From Candidatus Roseilinea sp. (GTDB lineage Bacteria > Chloroflexota > Anaerolineae > J036 > Brachytrichaceae): a DNA stretch of 64,000 nt. Position 1 is the first letter of the stretch. Each line of letters starts with the position of its first letter. Positions 17,473 to 24,889 of this stretch are shown here, piece by piece. The DNA lies in NCBI GenBank assembly GCA_026003755.1, contig BPHV01000002.1, positions 186,001 to 250,000 of the forward strand, read 5' to 3'. The notes under the pieces are model-generated. The model ran no database searches and was not told the DNA's origin. It worked only from the letters and a program-made list of their open reading frames with translations. The translations under genes were made by a program, and so were the position numbers.

Positions 17473-17980
17473 TTACTGCGGCGCGGCAGTTGCCGGCGCC
17501 GACGTCGCCGGTGCGCCTGTCTGCTGAGGACGGATGAGCATCACCGGAGTCTTCGCGCCGCGCACGACCTTTTCGGCCACGCTGCCGAGCAACCAACGCT
17601 CCATGCCGCTGCGGCCGTGCGTGGACATGACGATCAGATCGGCGCCCACCTCCTCTGCGCGGTCGAGGATCGCATCGGCGACCAGCCCTTCAAGCACTGC
17701 CGTCGTGACCGTCAGTGTTGGCGCTGCCTGCCTGATGCCGGCAGCTACCTTTTGCAAGTACTCCTCGCAATGCGCGCGGTCGCTAGCGTATAGGCCGGCG
17801 AGCATGGCCGGATCGTTGACGTAGACGTAGCTCGACGGATGCACGGCGATGCGCAACAGCTCGATTTGCCCGCCGGAGCACTCGGCCAGCATCTGCGCGT
17901 AGGGCAGGGGCGCCTTCGGCGAAGCGCGAGCCGTCCAGCGGCACCAGGATCTTCTTGAAGCCCAGAGGTGCGTTTGACAT
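17473..17980 (-). pseudogene. Universal stress protein, frame broken by one base
   Basis: UspA-type protein starting at ATG 17980 behind GGAGG (17986-17990). The first frame reads F-K-K-I-L-V-P-L-D-G-S-R-F-A-E-G-A and is then lost. The second frame resumes with P-Y-A-Q-M-L-A-E-C and runs to a complete C-terminus with the ATP-binding loop STHGRSGMERWLLGSVAEKV (G-x2-G-x9-G-S). Removing one C from the CCCC run on the coding strand (17907-17910) restores a single frame of about 168 residues. This is either a one-base insertion mutation or a consensus error. A Pro/Ala/Thr-rich tail follows the Usp domain. Confidence 0.8.
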
Positions 17981-18167
17981 GTCTGCCTCCTGACAGGCGC
18001 GCGAGCACGCTCCCTGTCGTTTTAAGTTTAGACAAAGCCGGCGATCGGCGCATCGGGCGAAGGCGCAGTCTGGCCCTGTGCGAGCAGTCAGGTCGCCGGC
18101 CTCAGCACAGTGAGCTGTTCAACTTCCTCAGTCTTCCTAAAGTGGCAGCCGCGGCCGGCAGGGCGGG

Positions 18168-18202
18168 AGAGTGTGTGAGCTGTGAACTATGAGCGGTGAG
18201 CT
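18168..18202. repeat. Heptanucleotide repeat tract upstream of the DUF309 gene
   Basis: Five 7-mers in register: AGAGTGT, GTGAGCT, GTGAACT, ATGAGCG, GTGAGCT. It ends 11 bp before the -10 element at 18214, so it occupies the promoter-proximal region. The units resemble, in reverse complement, those at the glyA-gcvT junction (GCTCATA, GCTCACA). Confidence 0.65.
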
Positions 18203-18213
18203 TTACCCCTCCG

Positions 18214-18219
18214 TATAAT
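18214..18219 (+). promoter_or_regulatory. -10 element for near-leaderless transcription of the DUF309 gene
   Basis: TATAAT ends 8 nt before ATG 18228. The GAGGG between them touches the start codon and is too close to act as a ribosome-binding site. Confidence 0.55.
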
Positions 18220-18227
18220 CCCGAGGG

Positions 18228-19013
18228 ATGAGCAAGCGCATCGTGGCGCTGGTGGATGATTTGTTCTTTCAACAGCCCATCGAGTCGGCGGCGCAACGGT
18301 TGGGCTATGCGGTCGAGTTCGCCGGGCCTACACATGACGTGGTGGCCTACCTTGTCGTCCGGCAGCCATGGCTCATCCTCGTTGACCTGAACACGAAATC
18401 GGTGGACTGGGAGCATTGGGTGATGACGGCCAAGACCAGTCCGGCGACGCGCAAAATGCCCATCCTCGCCTTCGGCGCGCACATGGATGCCGCGAGCATC
18501 GCGCGGGCGCGCCAGGCCGGCTGCGACGCCGTGGTCAGCAACGGCGCATTCATGGCCGACCCGGCTGCCATGATCCAGAAGCACGCGCGATTGGACGAGA
18601 GCGAAGCGCTGCGCCGCCAGGCCCAGGAGCCCTTGCCCGAACTGGCGCACAAGGCCATCGCGCAATTCAACGCCGGCGCGTTCTGGGAGCAGCACGAGAC
18701 GTTCGAAGCGGTCTGGCGGGCCGAGCCAGGGCCGGTGCGTCAGATGTATCAGGGCATCCTGCAGGTTGGCGTCGCCTACTATCAGATTCAACGCCGGAAT
18801 TACGACGGCGCGCGCAAGCTCTTTCAGCGCGCATGGCAATACCTCAGCGTGCTGCCGGATGTGTGCAAGGGCGTGGACATCGCCCAACTGCGCGCCGATG
18901 CGCAGGCAGCCATGGCCGAACTGGAACGGCTGGGGCCGGCGCGCATTGCCGAATTCGATCCTGCGCTGTTCAGGCCGATTCGGCTGGTCTCGCTCAGCAA
19001 GCCCGTTTCTTAG
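18228..19013 (+). CDS. Receiver-like domain fused to DUF309
   Basis: 261 residues. Residues ~1-120 look like a response-regulator receiver fold: RIVALVDDLFF at the first strand, L-I-L-V-D-L-N at the usual phospho-acceptor strand, and later P-I-L-A-F-G-A-H, close to the beta-4 signature; the Asp in ILVDLN could be the acceptor site. Residues ~145-235 are a DUF309 helical domain with F-W-E-Q-H-E-T-F-E-A-V-W-R and R-x-M-Y-Q-G-I-L-Q-V-G-V-A-Y-Y. DUF309 function is unknown, so the role is not assigned; fusion to a receiver suggests signal-controlled activity. fabL starts about 70 bp downstream. Confidence 0.72.
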   Translation: MSKRIVALVDDLFFQQPIESAAQRLGYAVEFAGPTHDVVAYLVVRQPWLILVDLNTKSVDWEHWVMTAKTSPATRKMPILAFGAHMDAASIARARQAGCDAVVSNGAFMADPAAMIQKHARLDESEALRRQAQEPLPELAHKAIAQFNAGAFWEQHETFEAVWRAEPGPVRQMYQGILQVGVAYYQIQRRNYDGARKLFQRAWQYLSVLPDVCKGVDIAQLRADAQAAMAELERLGPARIAEFDPALFRPIRLVSLSKPVS

Positions 19014-19082
19014 CAAAGCGGGGAGCGCCCGAAATCCGCCGCCGAGGCGCTTTCGCGCAATCTACTTGTGGAATCGTTCAAC

Positions 19083-19862
19083 ATGCCCTACGACTTCTCG
19101 AACAAGATCGCCCTCATCACCGGCAGCGGTCGCGGCATCGGCAAGGCCACGGCGCTGCACTTCGCCCGCCTGGGCGCCGACATCGTGGTGAACTACCTGC
19201 GCAAGCAAAGCGCGGCCGAGGAGACGGCGCGCGAGATCGAAGCGCTGGGCCGACGCGCGCTGGTCATCAAGGCCGATGTGGGAGACCCCGACGACCTCGA
19301 GCGCTTGTTCGACCAGATCGAGCGGGAATGGGGTGGGATTGACTTCCTCATCAACAATGCTGCATCGGGATACATCCGGCCGATTGCCGAGCAGAAGGTG
19401 AAAGGCTGGGACTGGACGATGAACATCAACGCGCGGGCAGCGCTGTTCACCGCGCAGCGCGCCGCGCCGTTGATGCACAAGCGCGGCGGCGGCGCGATCG
19501 TCAACGTGAGCAGCATCGGCAGCGGGCGCACTTTGCCCGACTATGTGGTGATCGGCGCATCGAAAGGCGCGTTAGAAGCCGTCACGCGCTACTGCGCCGT
19601 CGAGTTCTCGCCGCTGAATATCGTGGTGAACTGCGTTGCGCCGGGCATCATCCACACCGAAGCGCTGCAGTTCTTCAAAGACAGCGACCTGATGCTTAGG
19701 CTGGCGCGCGAGCGCACCCCCGCCGGCCGCCTTGTGGAGCCGGAGGACGTCGCCAAGCTGATCGCCTTCCTGTGCAGCCCCGATGCGTTCATGATCCGTG
19801 GCCAGGTGATCTGGATTGACGGCGGCTGGAGCATTGACGTCGGCCGCCAGTGGACGAGCTGA
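19083..19862 (+). CDS. fabL: Enoyl-[acyl-carrier-protein] reductase FabL-like (SDR)
   Basis: 259-residue short-chain dehydrogenase. The cofactor loop TGSGRGIG (residues ~13-20) is the T-G-x3-G-x-G motif, followed by an N-N-A-A-S-G segment. The active-site pair is Y154-x6-K161 (YVVIGASK), the spacing of enoyl-ACP reductases and not the YxxxK of FabG ketoreductases. Similarity to Bacillus FabL, recalled from knowledge, runs along the chain (WDWTMNIN; TPAGRLVE; IRGQVIWIDGG). It would catalyse the last reduction of the fatty-acid elongation cycle. ATG 19083 is preferred to GTG 19068. The Cas4-like gene follows after 12 bp. Confidence 0.82.
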   Translation: MPYDFSNKIALITGSGRGIGKATALHFARLGADIVVNYLRKQSAAEETAREIEALGRRALVIKADVGDPDDLERLFDQIEREWGGIDFLINNAASGYIRPIAEQKVKGWDWTMNINARAALFTAQRAAPLMHKRGGGAIVNVSSIGSGRTLPDYVVIGASKGALEAVTRYCAVEFSPLNIVVNCVAPGIIHTEALQFFKDSDLMLRLARERTPAGRLVEPEDVAKLIAFLCSPDAFMIRGQVIWIDGGWSIDVGRQWTS

Positions 19863-19874
19863 CGCTGCCGCGCC

Positions 19875-20390
19875 ATGTCAGGCGTGCCGATCGCGTTTGC
19901 GCTCATCCTCGTCGCGATCGCGTTGCTGGTCATCGCCCGCCGGCTGCGCCTCCGCAGCGGCCTGCCCACCGGCCGGGTGATCTACAGCGACATCGGCGCT
20001 TGGCAGCGCAATGAACGGGCGTTGTTCTCGCCCACCTACGGCATCACCGGCAAGCCCGACTATTTGGTGCGCGCCGGCGATGACATTGTGCCGGTCGAGG
20101 TGAAATCGTCGCCTGCACCGGCCCAACCATGGCCTTCGCACGTGTTGCAACTGGCCGCCTACTGCCTGCTGGTCGAGGACGCGCTCGGCGCGCGCGTCAC
20201 CCAAGGCATCATCCAGTACGCCGACAAGCGATTTATCGTGGACTATACGCCGGCGCTCAAGGCCGAGCTGCTGCGCGTGGTGGGCGAAATGCGCTGCGCC
20301 TTGCGTGAAGGCGACGCGCATCGCAGTCACGACGAGCCGAGCCGCTGCGCCCGCTGTGGCGCGCGCACGGCATGCGATGAGCGGTTGTGA
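19875..20390 (+). CDS. Membrane-anchored Cas4/Dna2-like PD-(D/E)XK nuclease
   Basis: 171 residues. A single N-terminal membrane segment (residues ~5-21) is followed by a Cas4-type nuclease core: G59-K-P-D62-Y, E75-V-K77-S-S and Q92-x3-Y96, the order of the Cas4/AddB/Dna2 active site with the QxxxY motif. The C-terminus has C158-x2-C161-x5-C167, as in the Fe-S cluster region. The fourth, N-terminal Cys of canonical Cas4 is missing before the active site. No cas gene or repeat array is in the window. Presumed single-strand DNA exonuclease or inactive relative; partners unknown. Confidence 0.75.
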   Translation: MSGVPIAFALILVAIALLVIARRLRLRSGLPTGRVIYSDIGAWQRNERALFSPTYGITGKPDYLVRAGDDIVPVEVKSSPAPAQPWPSHVLQLAAYCLLVEDALGARVTQGIIQYADKRFIVDYTPALKAELLRVVGEMRCALREGDAHRSHDEPSRCARCGARTACDERL

Positions 20391-20528
20391 ACCCCATCGC
20401 TGCCGGCAGACGAGCATCAAGGGGGTAAGCGCCTGGCTAGTGGGGGCGTTGGTATCATCCTGCTCTCAGCGAAGTGCTTACAATCACGAAAAGTGATCCT
20501 TCGATGATCTGGTGAGGAGCGGACGGCT

Positions 20529-21536
20529 ATGAACACGACGATTTGGATGCGCGCCCTGCGTGGCGTACCGAGACTTGGCCGTGATGAGTGGCGCGCGCTG
20601 GACGCAATCGCAAAATGGCTGATCGCCACGCGCTCGGCCGTGCTGATCATGACGTTGATCTCGGCGGCCATCGCCGGCATTTTTGCCGTGCGCGCCGGCA
20701 AATTTGACTTCTGGCTGTGGGCGTTGGTGACGGTCGGCTTAATGATGGCGCATGCGACCAATAACCTGCTGAACGATATGACCGACTACGCCAAGGGTGT
20801 GGACCAGGGCAACTATTACCGCGCGCAGTACGGCGTGCAGCCGCTGGAGGCCGGCTTCTGGACGATGAAAGATGCCTGGCGCTACGCGATCGTCACCGGC
20901 AGCATCGCAGCGCTGTGCGGCCTGGCCTGTGTGCTCATGCGCGGTGGGTTGACGTTGCCGCTGATGCTGGCCGGCGCATTCTTTGTGCTGGCCTACACCT
21001 GGCCGCTCAAGTATGTTGGCCTGGGCGAGATCGCCGTGCTGCTGGTGTGGGGGCCATTGATGATCGGCGGCGGCTACTACGTGATAGCGGGTGAATGGGA
21101 TTGGAACGTCGTGCTGGGCGGACTGCCCTATGCGCTGGGCACGACCATGGTGATCTTCGGCAAGCACATTGACAAGCGCGCGTCGGATAAAGAAAAGCGC
21201 ATCTTTACGCTGCCGGTGATCCTGGGCGACCGCCTGTCGCGCGCCGTCGCCATCGGCTGCATGGTGCTGCAGTATGTGCTGGTGATCGGGTTGATCATCG
21301 CCGGCTTCTTTACCCCCCTCATGCTGGTGGTGTTGTTGGCGCTGCGGGTGTTCGCGCTGACCTTCCGCATGTTCCAGCAGCCCAAGCCAGCGGAGAGGCC
21401 GGACTGGTTCCCCGCCGACGCCTGGCCGACCTGGCTGGCGGCTTTCGCCTTCTACCACAACCGGACGTTCGGCCTGCTATTCCTGCTCGGCTTGATCGCC
21501 GAAACGGCGCTGCGCGCAGCCGGCATCATCGCCTAA
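20529..21536 (+). CDS. UbiA-family prenyltransferase (MenA-like)
   Basis: 335-residue integral membrane protein with eight or nine hydrophobic segments. The first Asp-rich motif is NNLLNDMTDYAKGVD (residues ~77-91) and the second is KHIDKRASDKEKR; both bind the prenyl diphosphate through Mg2+. The length and the NDxxD form are nearer to MenA-type (1,4-dihydroxy-2-naphthoate) enzymes than to chlorophyll or heme synthases, but the acceptor is not fixed by sequence. GAGGAGCGG before ATG 20529 gives a normal ribosome-binding site. TACAAT at 20479-20484 is a likely -10, giving a leader of about 40 nt with the small palindrome ATCACGAAAAGTGAT. Confidence 0.78.
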   Translation: MNTTIWMRALRGVPRLGRDEWRALDAIAKWLIATRSAVLIMTLISAAIAGIFAVRAGKFDFWLWALVTVGLMMAHATNNLLNDMTDYAKGVDQGNYYRAQYGVQPLEAGFWTMKDAWRYAIVTGSIAALCGLACVLMRGGLTLPLMLAGAFFVLAYTWPLKYVGLGEIAVLLVWGPLMIGGGYYVIAGEWDWNVVLGGLPYALGTTMVIFGKHIDKRASDKEKRIFTLPVILGDRLSRAVAIGCMVLQYVLVIGLIIAGFFTPLMLVVLLALRVFALTFRMFQQPKPAERPDWFPADAWPTWLAAFAFYHNRTFGLLFLLGLIAETALRAAGIIA

Positions 21537-21547
21537 TCGGCCTATCG

Positions 21548-21578
21548 GGTGGGCGAAAGCGCATCGCCCTCGCCCACC
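21548..21578. repeat. Intergenic palindrome, related copy
   Basis: Inverted repeat GGTGGGCGA (21548-21556) / TCGCCCACC (21570-21578) between convergent genes. It resembles the hairpins at 1279-1309 and 59098-59127 but lacks the trailing GATTTGGC. It may serve as a bidirectional transcription stop. Confidence 0.55.
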
Positions 21579-21589
21579 CACGCACCGCC

Positions 21590-22387
21590 TCACATCGAGA
21601 TCCGCTCGCCGCCGTCCACGACGATCACGGCGCCGTTGATGCGCTCGATCTCCGGGTCGCATAGCGCGCGGATGGTGACGGCGACATCGCGCGGGGTGGT
21701 GAGCCGACCGGTGGGGTTGCGGCGCATGGCGATGGCCACGATCTCATCGTTGCCGGGAATCTTGCGCAGCGCCGGCGTGTCGGTCACGCCGGCCATGATG
21801 CAGTTCACCATCACGCCGTGTTTGCCCAGCTCCAGGGCGAGCTGGCGGGTGTGGCTCTCCAGCGCGCTCTTGGCCGCGCTCACCGCGCCGTAGGTTCGGA
21901 ACACCTCTTCGCTGCCGGCGCTGGTCATGCTGAACACCCGGCTGCCCCGACCCAGCAAGTTAGCGTGCCACAAATCCTGCACCCAATACACCAGGCTATT
22001 GGCCATCACGTCCAGCGTCATCTCCATTTGCGATTGCGTGAGCTGATGTTCGGCATCGGGGCCGATAAACGGCTGCAGCGAGCCGAAGGCGACCGAGTGC
22101 ATCACCATATGCAACTTGTCTTCGCCAAGCCATGCCTTGATCTGCGCGACAGCGTCTCTGCGCTTTTCGGCATTGGCGATGTTCATGTTCAGGTAGTGCG
22201 CCTGCACGCCGCATGACTCGATCTGCCCGACCAGCTCCTTCACCGCTTCCAATGCCGGCCCACGGTCGAGGTGCAAGCCGATGATGTTGACGCCGTACTT
22301 GGCCAACTCCAGCGCCGTCGCCGCGCCGAAGCCCGACGATGCGCCCAGAATCAGCGCCCACTTGCCTTTCAAATCTTCTTGTGCCAT
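21590..22387 (-). CDS. FabL/FabI-like SDR enoyl reductase
   Basis: 265 residues from ATG 22387 (GGAAG just upstream). The N-terminal Rossmann motif is ILGASSGFGAA (residues ~13-23). The catalytic Tyr and Lys are Y166 and K173 (YGAVSAAK), again the Y-x6-K spacing of enoyl-ACP reductases. The C-terminus INGAVIVVDGG is the usual SDR end. It is clearly different from the FabL at 19083, so the window encodes two YX6K reductases. The physiological substrate, enoyl-ACP or another enoyl or carbonyl compound, cannot be settled. It converges with the UbiA-family gene. Confidence 0.7.
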   Translation of the reverse strand: MAQEDLKGKWALILGASSGFGAATALELAKYGVNIIGLHLDRGPALEAVKELVGQIESCGVQAHYLNMNIANAEKRRDAVAQIKAWLGEDKLHMVMHSVAFGSLQPFIGPDAEHQLTQSQMEMTLDVMANSLVYWVQDLWHANLLGRGSRVFSMTSAGSEEVFRTYGAVSAAKSALESHTRQLALELGKHGVMVNCIMAGVTDTPALRKIPGNDEIVAIAMRRNPTGRLTTPRDVAVTIRALCDPEIERINGAVIVVDGGERISM

Positions 22388-22469
22388 TGCTTTCTTCCGT
22401 GAATTGAATTCAGAAGACGCGCGGCGCGGCTTCGCCTTCAGCCCCCGCGCGTCCTTGTTGTTACAGCAT

Positions 22470-23543
22470 TCAGCCTTTCGCAAAACCGCCGAGCACACCG
22501 GCGACGTTCGCCCCGAGTTGCTCGATCGCGTAACCGCCCTCCATGATGAACACCGTGGGCAGCCGCAGTTGCGCCAGGCGCGCGCCGATGCGCGGGAAGG
22601 CATCGCCGGTTAGCGCGAAGTCGCCCAGCGGATCGCCGCCGAAGGTGTCCACGCCCAGCGAGACAACGAGGTAGCGCGGGGCAAAGTCGGCGATGTGCGC
22701 GCACGCTTCGTCGAGCGTCGCCAGGTAGCGCGCGTCGTCTGTGCCTGCCGGCAACGGATAGTTCCGGTTGAAACCTTCGCCTTCCCCCTCGCCGCGTTCA
22801 TCGCTGCCGCCCATGAAGTAGGGATACTGCCGGTCAGGGTCGGCGTGCAGCGAGACGAAGAGCACATCGCAGCGTCGGTAGAAGATTGCCTGAGTGCCGT
22901 TGCCGTGGTGAAAGTCCACGTCGAGGATGGCGATCCGACGGCTCCTCGCGCCCTGCTCTTGGGAAGTCGGGGGGCGGGAGTCGGGCGCGGGATGTTGAAC
23001 TAAATATTCTGCCGCGATGGCGGCGTTGTTCAGGAAGCAGTAGCCGCCGCACAGATCGGCATGGGCGTGGTGGCCGGGCGGGCGACACAAGGCAAAGGCC
23101 GCACGCGCCCCCTCGCGCACCAGCCGCGCGGCGGTCAACGCGCTCTGCGCCGACCAGTACGCCGCCGACCAGGTGTGCGCCGTGATCGGCGCGCTCAGGT
23201 CGAACGCATACCGGCCGGCCTGCCCGCCAATCCCGCTTGGCCGGCGCAAGAAGCCGGGCTTGTAGAACGTATCGGGATACACGCCGTCGCGCGAGCGTCC
23301 GGCGGCTACCCACCGTGCATAGGCGGACTGAAGATAGTCCAGGTAGCAGTCGGCGTGCACGGCGCGAATCGGTGCCAAGCCGAAGTCGTCCGGCGTGATC
23401 ACCGGGCCGAGCTGCGCTTGGGCAAGCGCATCGAGGATCACGCGCGGGCGGCGCGGACTTTCCAGGTAGTCTATCCAAGCGCCGTCAAGGAACTCGCGGG
23501 CCGGGGCGTGTTCGAGCTGAGTTGGATGGAAGACGATCTGCAT
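22470..23543 (-). CDS. Histone-deacetylase-family protein, acetylpolyamine amidohydrolase-like
   Basis: 357-residue Zn-dependent deacetylase. Catalytic His pair in RPPGHHAHADLCGGYC (H158, H159); Zn ligands D210-x-H212 in ILDVDFHHGNGTQAIF; later D-T-F-G-G-D-P-L and the C-terminal M-E-G-G-Y motif. Bacterial relatives deacetylate acetylpolyamines, acetoin-related or other small substrates. Residues ~185-203 (P-D-S-R-P-P-T-S-Q-E-Q-G-A-R-S) form a low-complexity insertion just before the metal-binding strand and are encoded partly by heptanucleotide repeats (22962-22989). No Shine-Dalgarno sequence is obvious before ATG 23543. Confidence 0.85.
   Translation of the reverse strand: MQIVFHPTQLEHAPAREFLDGAWIDYLESPRRPRVILDALAQAQLGPVITPDDFGLAPIRAVHADCYLDYLQSAYARWVAAGRSRDGVYPDTFYKPGFLRRPSGIGGQAGRYAFDLSAPITAHTWSAAYWSAQSALTAARLVREGARAAFALCRPPGHHAHADLCGGYCFLNNAAIAAEYLVQHPAPDSRPPTSQEQGARSRRIAILDVDFHHGNGTQAIFYRRCDVLFVSLHADPDRQYPYFMGGSDERGEGEGEGFNRNYPLPAGTDDARYLATLDEACAHIADFAPRYLVVSLGVDTFGGDPLGDFALTGDAFPRIGARLAQLRLPTVFIMEGGYAIEQLGANVAGVLGGFAKG
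22962..22989 (-). repeat. Heptanucleotide repeat tract inside the deacetylase gene
   Basis: On the plus strand the 7-mers GGAAGTC, GGGGGGC, GGGAGTC, GGGCGCG follow each other, possibly extended by GGATGTT. They encode part of a Pro/Ser/Arg-rich loop absent from typical family members, so the repeat entered a tolerated surface loop. Confidence 0.6.
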
Positions 23544-23574
23544 GTGCGCTGCTGCGCCCGTGGCGGGCTAGAGT

Positions 23575-23913
23575 TTACTCATCTTGCCGGCCCAGCACCA
23601 GCGCTGCTTCCTCGTGGCAGCGGCCGCAGCCGACTTCCGGCGCGCTCACCTCGGTGAGGTGCTTGGTGCATACGGCGTAAACTTCGACGCGCTCGCGCAA
23701 CCCAAGCAACGACCGCGCCACTCTGCCTTCCAGCGCCAAATGCGGACAGACATTTTGGCGCAGGATGTCAGGGACCGGGCATGCGTTGCAGTGGCTGGGG
23801 CGCCATTGTCCCCCGGCTGGATTGCGGCCGATCAGCCGGCACTCCTGCTTTTCTTTGCCGCGATGATAGTCGGCGTAGTAGAACCGGCATTCTTTGCCGG
23901 CCGGCGTTTTCAT
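23575..23913 (-). CDS. Conserved Cys-rich small protein, function unknown
   Basis: 112 residues with seven to nine Cys, including C-N-A-C-P-V-P and, near the end, C-G-R-C-H, plus single Cys in between, suggesting Zn or Fe-S binding. The N-terminal half has the aromatic-rich Y-Y-A-D-Y-H-R-G. No known domain could be named. A TAGAAT hexamer (23926-23921) ends 7 nt before ATG 23913, giving a probable leaderless transcript that supports this start. It lies 31 bp behind the deacetylase start on the same strand and is transcribed towards it, so the two may be co-transcribed. Confidence 0.6.
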   Translation of the reverse strand: MKTPAGKECRFYYADYHRGKEKQECRLIGRNPAGGQWRPSHCNACPVPDILRQNVCPHLALEGRVARSLLGLRERVEVYAVCTKHLTEVSAPEVGCGRCHEEAALVLGRQDE

Positions 23914-23920
23914 CAGCGCG

Positions 23921-23926
23921 ATTCTA
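23921..23926 (-). promoter_or_regulatory. -10 element of the Cys-rich small gene
   Basis: TAGAAT on the minus strand, 7 nt before ATG 23913; no Shine-Dalgarno sequence. Confidence 0.5.
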
Positions 23927-24208
23927 TACGCTGCCAGCGGTCGAAACCCGCTTCAAACGTGCATCGCCGCAGATGGCGCACGGAGGTCGGCGCGCACGGC
24001 GGGCCAACCGCCGAGGCGACGATGCCGTCGCAGTGAGCGGCCTCATCGGCCGGCCAGCCGATCCACCGTGCGAGGCCGGCGCTTCGTTTCGGGGAGTGCG
24101 CCGCCCAGCAGGAGCGCGATCTACGCGCCCGCGATTGCAGTGCTCTGCGCCAGATCGCGCGCGTTGGCCGGGTTGCTCATCGAGCGGAAGCCGGGCCACG
24201 CGCGTAGG

Positions 24209-24889
24209 TCAAAGCACTTGACAGATGCTGTCAACGAACCGCCGCGCGATGTCTTGCGGCCGGGTGATCGCGCCGCCGACGCACACGGCATGCGCGCCGA
24301 GCGTCATCGCGCGCGCTGCCTGATCGGGCCGATAGAAGCGCCCTTCGGCGATGATCGGCTTCATCACGCGGCCGGCCAATGCGGCCACAAAGTCGAGGTC
24401 TGGGCCATCGGTCATCGGCCGTCCGTGCGGCCGGGTGTAGCCGGCCAGCGTCGTGCCGAGGTAGTCTGCCCCTAGCGATTCTGCCAGCAGCGCATCCTCC
24501 ACACATGCGCAATCGGCCATCACCGGCTTGCCTAAGACGTTGCGGATGAAGGGGATCAAATCATCGAGCGTCGCGCCGTCGGGACGAGGCCGCGGCGTAG
24601 CATCCACGGCGATCACGTCGCAGCCGGCGCGGGCGATCGCCTCGGCGGCGGCGCGGTGTGGCGTGATGTATACCGGGCTATCCGGCGTGCGCAGCTTCCA
24701 CAGGCCAATGATTGGCAGACCCACCACTTGCCGAATGGCAGCGATGTCCTCCGGCCCGTTGGCGCGGATGGCCACGGCGCCGCCGACCTCGGCGGCGCGC
24801 GCCATGGCCGCCATCATCGGCGCGCCGAACAAGGGCTCTCCCGCCGAAGCCTGGCAAGAGACAATCAGCCCACGAGGGATCGCCGTCAT
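24209..24889 (-). CDS. nanE: N-acylglucosamine-6-phosphate 2-epimerase (NanE-like)
   Basis: 226-residue TIM-barrel enzyme that interconverts N-acetylmannosamine-6-P and N-acetylglucosamine-6-P in amino-sugar use. Signatures: GLIVSCQASAGEPL at the start, GLWKLRTPDSPVYITP, D-V-I-A-V-D-A-T-x-R-P-R-P-D-G, the catalytic Lys/Asp region V-M-A-D-C, and late I-A-E-G-R-F. Its ATG overlaps the proB stop (ATGA at 24889-24886), so it is translated from the proB mRNA. No other sialic-acid or amino-sugar gene lies nearby, which makes the pairing with proline synthesis unusual. Confidence 0.85.
   Translation of the reverse strand: MTAIPRGLIVSCQASAGEPLFGAPMMAAMARAAEVGGAVAIRANGPEDIAAIRQVVGLPIIGLWKLRTPDSPVYITPHRAAAEAIARAGCDVIAVDATPRPRPDGATLDDLIPFIRNVLGKPVMADCACVEDALLAESLGADYLGTTLAGYTRPHGRPMTDGPDLDFVAALAGRVMKPIIAEGRFYRPDQAARAMTLGAHAVCVGGAITRPQDIARRFVDSICQVL

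Noticed and set aside
19875-20390. CRISPR-Cas locus suggested by the Cas4-like gene
   Set aside because: No direct-repeat array and no other cas gene in the window; the protein is a solo, membrane-anchored relative.
23914-24208. Possible gene in the gap between nanE and the Cys-rich gene
   Set aside because: Only Arg/Ala-rich shadow frames; no start signal or family feature.
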